This document shows, in pieces, positions 5,314 through 5,411 of a DNA stretch of 5,411 bases. The stretch's first letter is position 1. Each line of letters begins with the position of its first letter. The notes beneath the pieces are model-generated. The model was not told the origin of the DNA, ran no database searches, and saw nothing but the letters and a program-made list of their open reading frames with translations. Position numbers and translations under genes: made by a program. Source of the DNA: Xanthobacteraceae bacterium (GTDB taxonomy: Bacteria > Pseudomonadota > Alphaproteobacteria > Rhizobiales > Xanthobacteraceae); contig JASHVC010000695.1 in the NCBI GenBank assembly GCA_030039655.1, positions 1-5,411 on the forward strand, given 5' to 3'.

Positions 5314-5411
5314 TTGACAATCGAGGCACCAAGCACTGGCGTTGCGCGTGATCTCGCGACCGCGGCGGTCGGCTGTCCGCCGACCGCAGTGCGGCGGTTT
5401 CGGACCGGTGG
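5314..5411 (+). CDS. Start of a gene cut by the window end, possibly an APH-like phosphotransferase
   Basis: From a TTG at 5314 the frame reads TIEAPSTGVARDLATAAVG and then CPPTAVRRFRTG, and it is open at the window end. A helical opening followed by VRRF-x-TG resembles the N-terminal edge of aminoglycoside-phosphotransferase (APH)-fold enzymes, where that segment leads into the nucleotide-binding sheet. Only ~32 codons are visible, so catalytic motifs (HGD, D-x-D) cannot be checked. The start is uncertain: no Shine-Dalgarno stands before the TTG, and earlier in-frame ATGs exist at 5110 and 5131. The coding call is moderately supported by the change to protein-like composition near 5314; the family call is a guess from resemblance. 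Confidence 0.35.
   Translation, partial: MTIEAPSTGVARDLATAAVGCPPTAVRRFRTG
5365..5387. repeat. Perfect 9-bp inverted repeat near the window end
   Basis: GCGGTCGGC (5365-5373) and GCCGACCGC (5379-5387) flank TGTCC. A further GACCGC half-site at 5358-5363 is inverted to the first arm with one base between, giving three related half-sites in 30 bases. No T run follows. It lies within the putative last gene, so it may simply reflect GC-rich codons. Confidence 0.4.

Overview
The base composition (GC-rich, with G or C favoured at third codon positions) and the style of the proteins suggest a proteobacterial chromosome, most likely an alphaproteobacterium of the rhizobial type. This is inferred from protein resemblance only; no rRNA or other marker gene is present. 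All recognisable genes lie on the + strand. No tRNA, rRNA, CRISPR array, insertion sequence or phage gene was seen. Layout: (1) Positions 1-638 hold the C-terminal parts of two different GNAT acetyltransferases, run together in two reading frames. The first is cut by the window edge and breaks off near 334; the second lacks its N-terminal part and is picked up near 342. This looks like a deletion or fusion scar. (2) Positions 670-864 hold a possible mini-unit: a Shine-Dalgarno, a 20-codon GTG frame overlapping a 25-codon ATG frame, then a strong intrinsic terminator with a GCAA tetraloop. (3) Positions 907-1791 encode a complete third GNAT protein (294 aa, FR47-like C-terminal domain) with a good ribosome binding site and a terminator-like hairpin over its stop codon. 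(4) Positions 2099-2836 encode a 245-aa membrane-anchored or secreted protein with an HELTH zinc motif and a downstream Glu in WEGLADYV, hence a probable gluzincin-type metallopeptidase. Its upstream gap carries a long hairpin and a possible promoter. (5) Positions 3152-5083 encode a complete S9-family serine peptidase (prolyl oligopeptidase / acylaminoacyl-peptidase type). The gap before it contains a nested inverted repeat and a 15-nt dyad at the gene start. (6) The last ~100 bases appear to open a further gene, possibly an aminoglycoside-phosphotransferase-like (APH) enzyme, cut by the window end. The genes are separated by gaps of roughly 230-315 bases, several with terminators or dyads, so they look like single transcription units rather than one operon. 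The region reads as a collection of small-molecule or peptide-modifying enzymes (three GNATs, two peptidases, perhaps a kinase-like phosphotransferase). The sequence does not show that they act together. No clearly new system was found. The points most worth a second look are the GNAT fusion scar, the mini-ORF/terminator unit and the intergenic inverted repeats.
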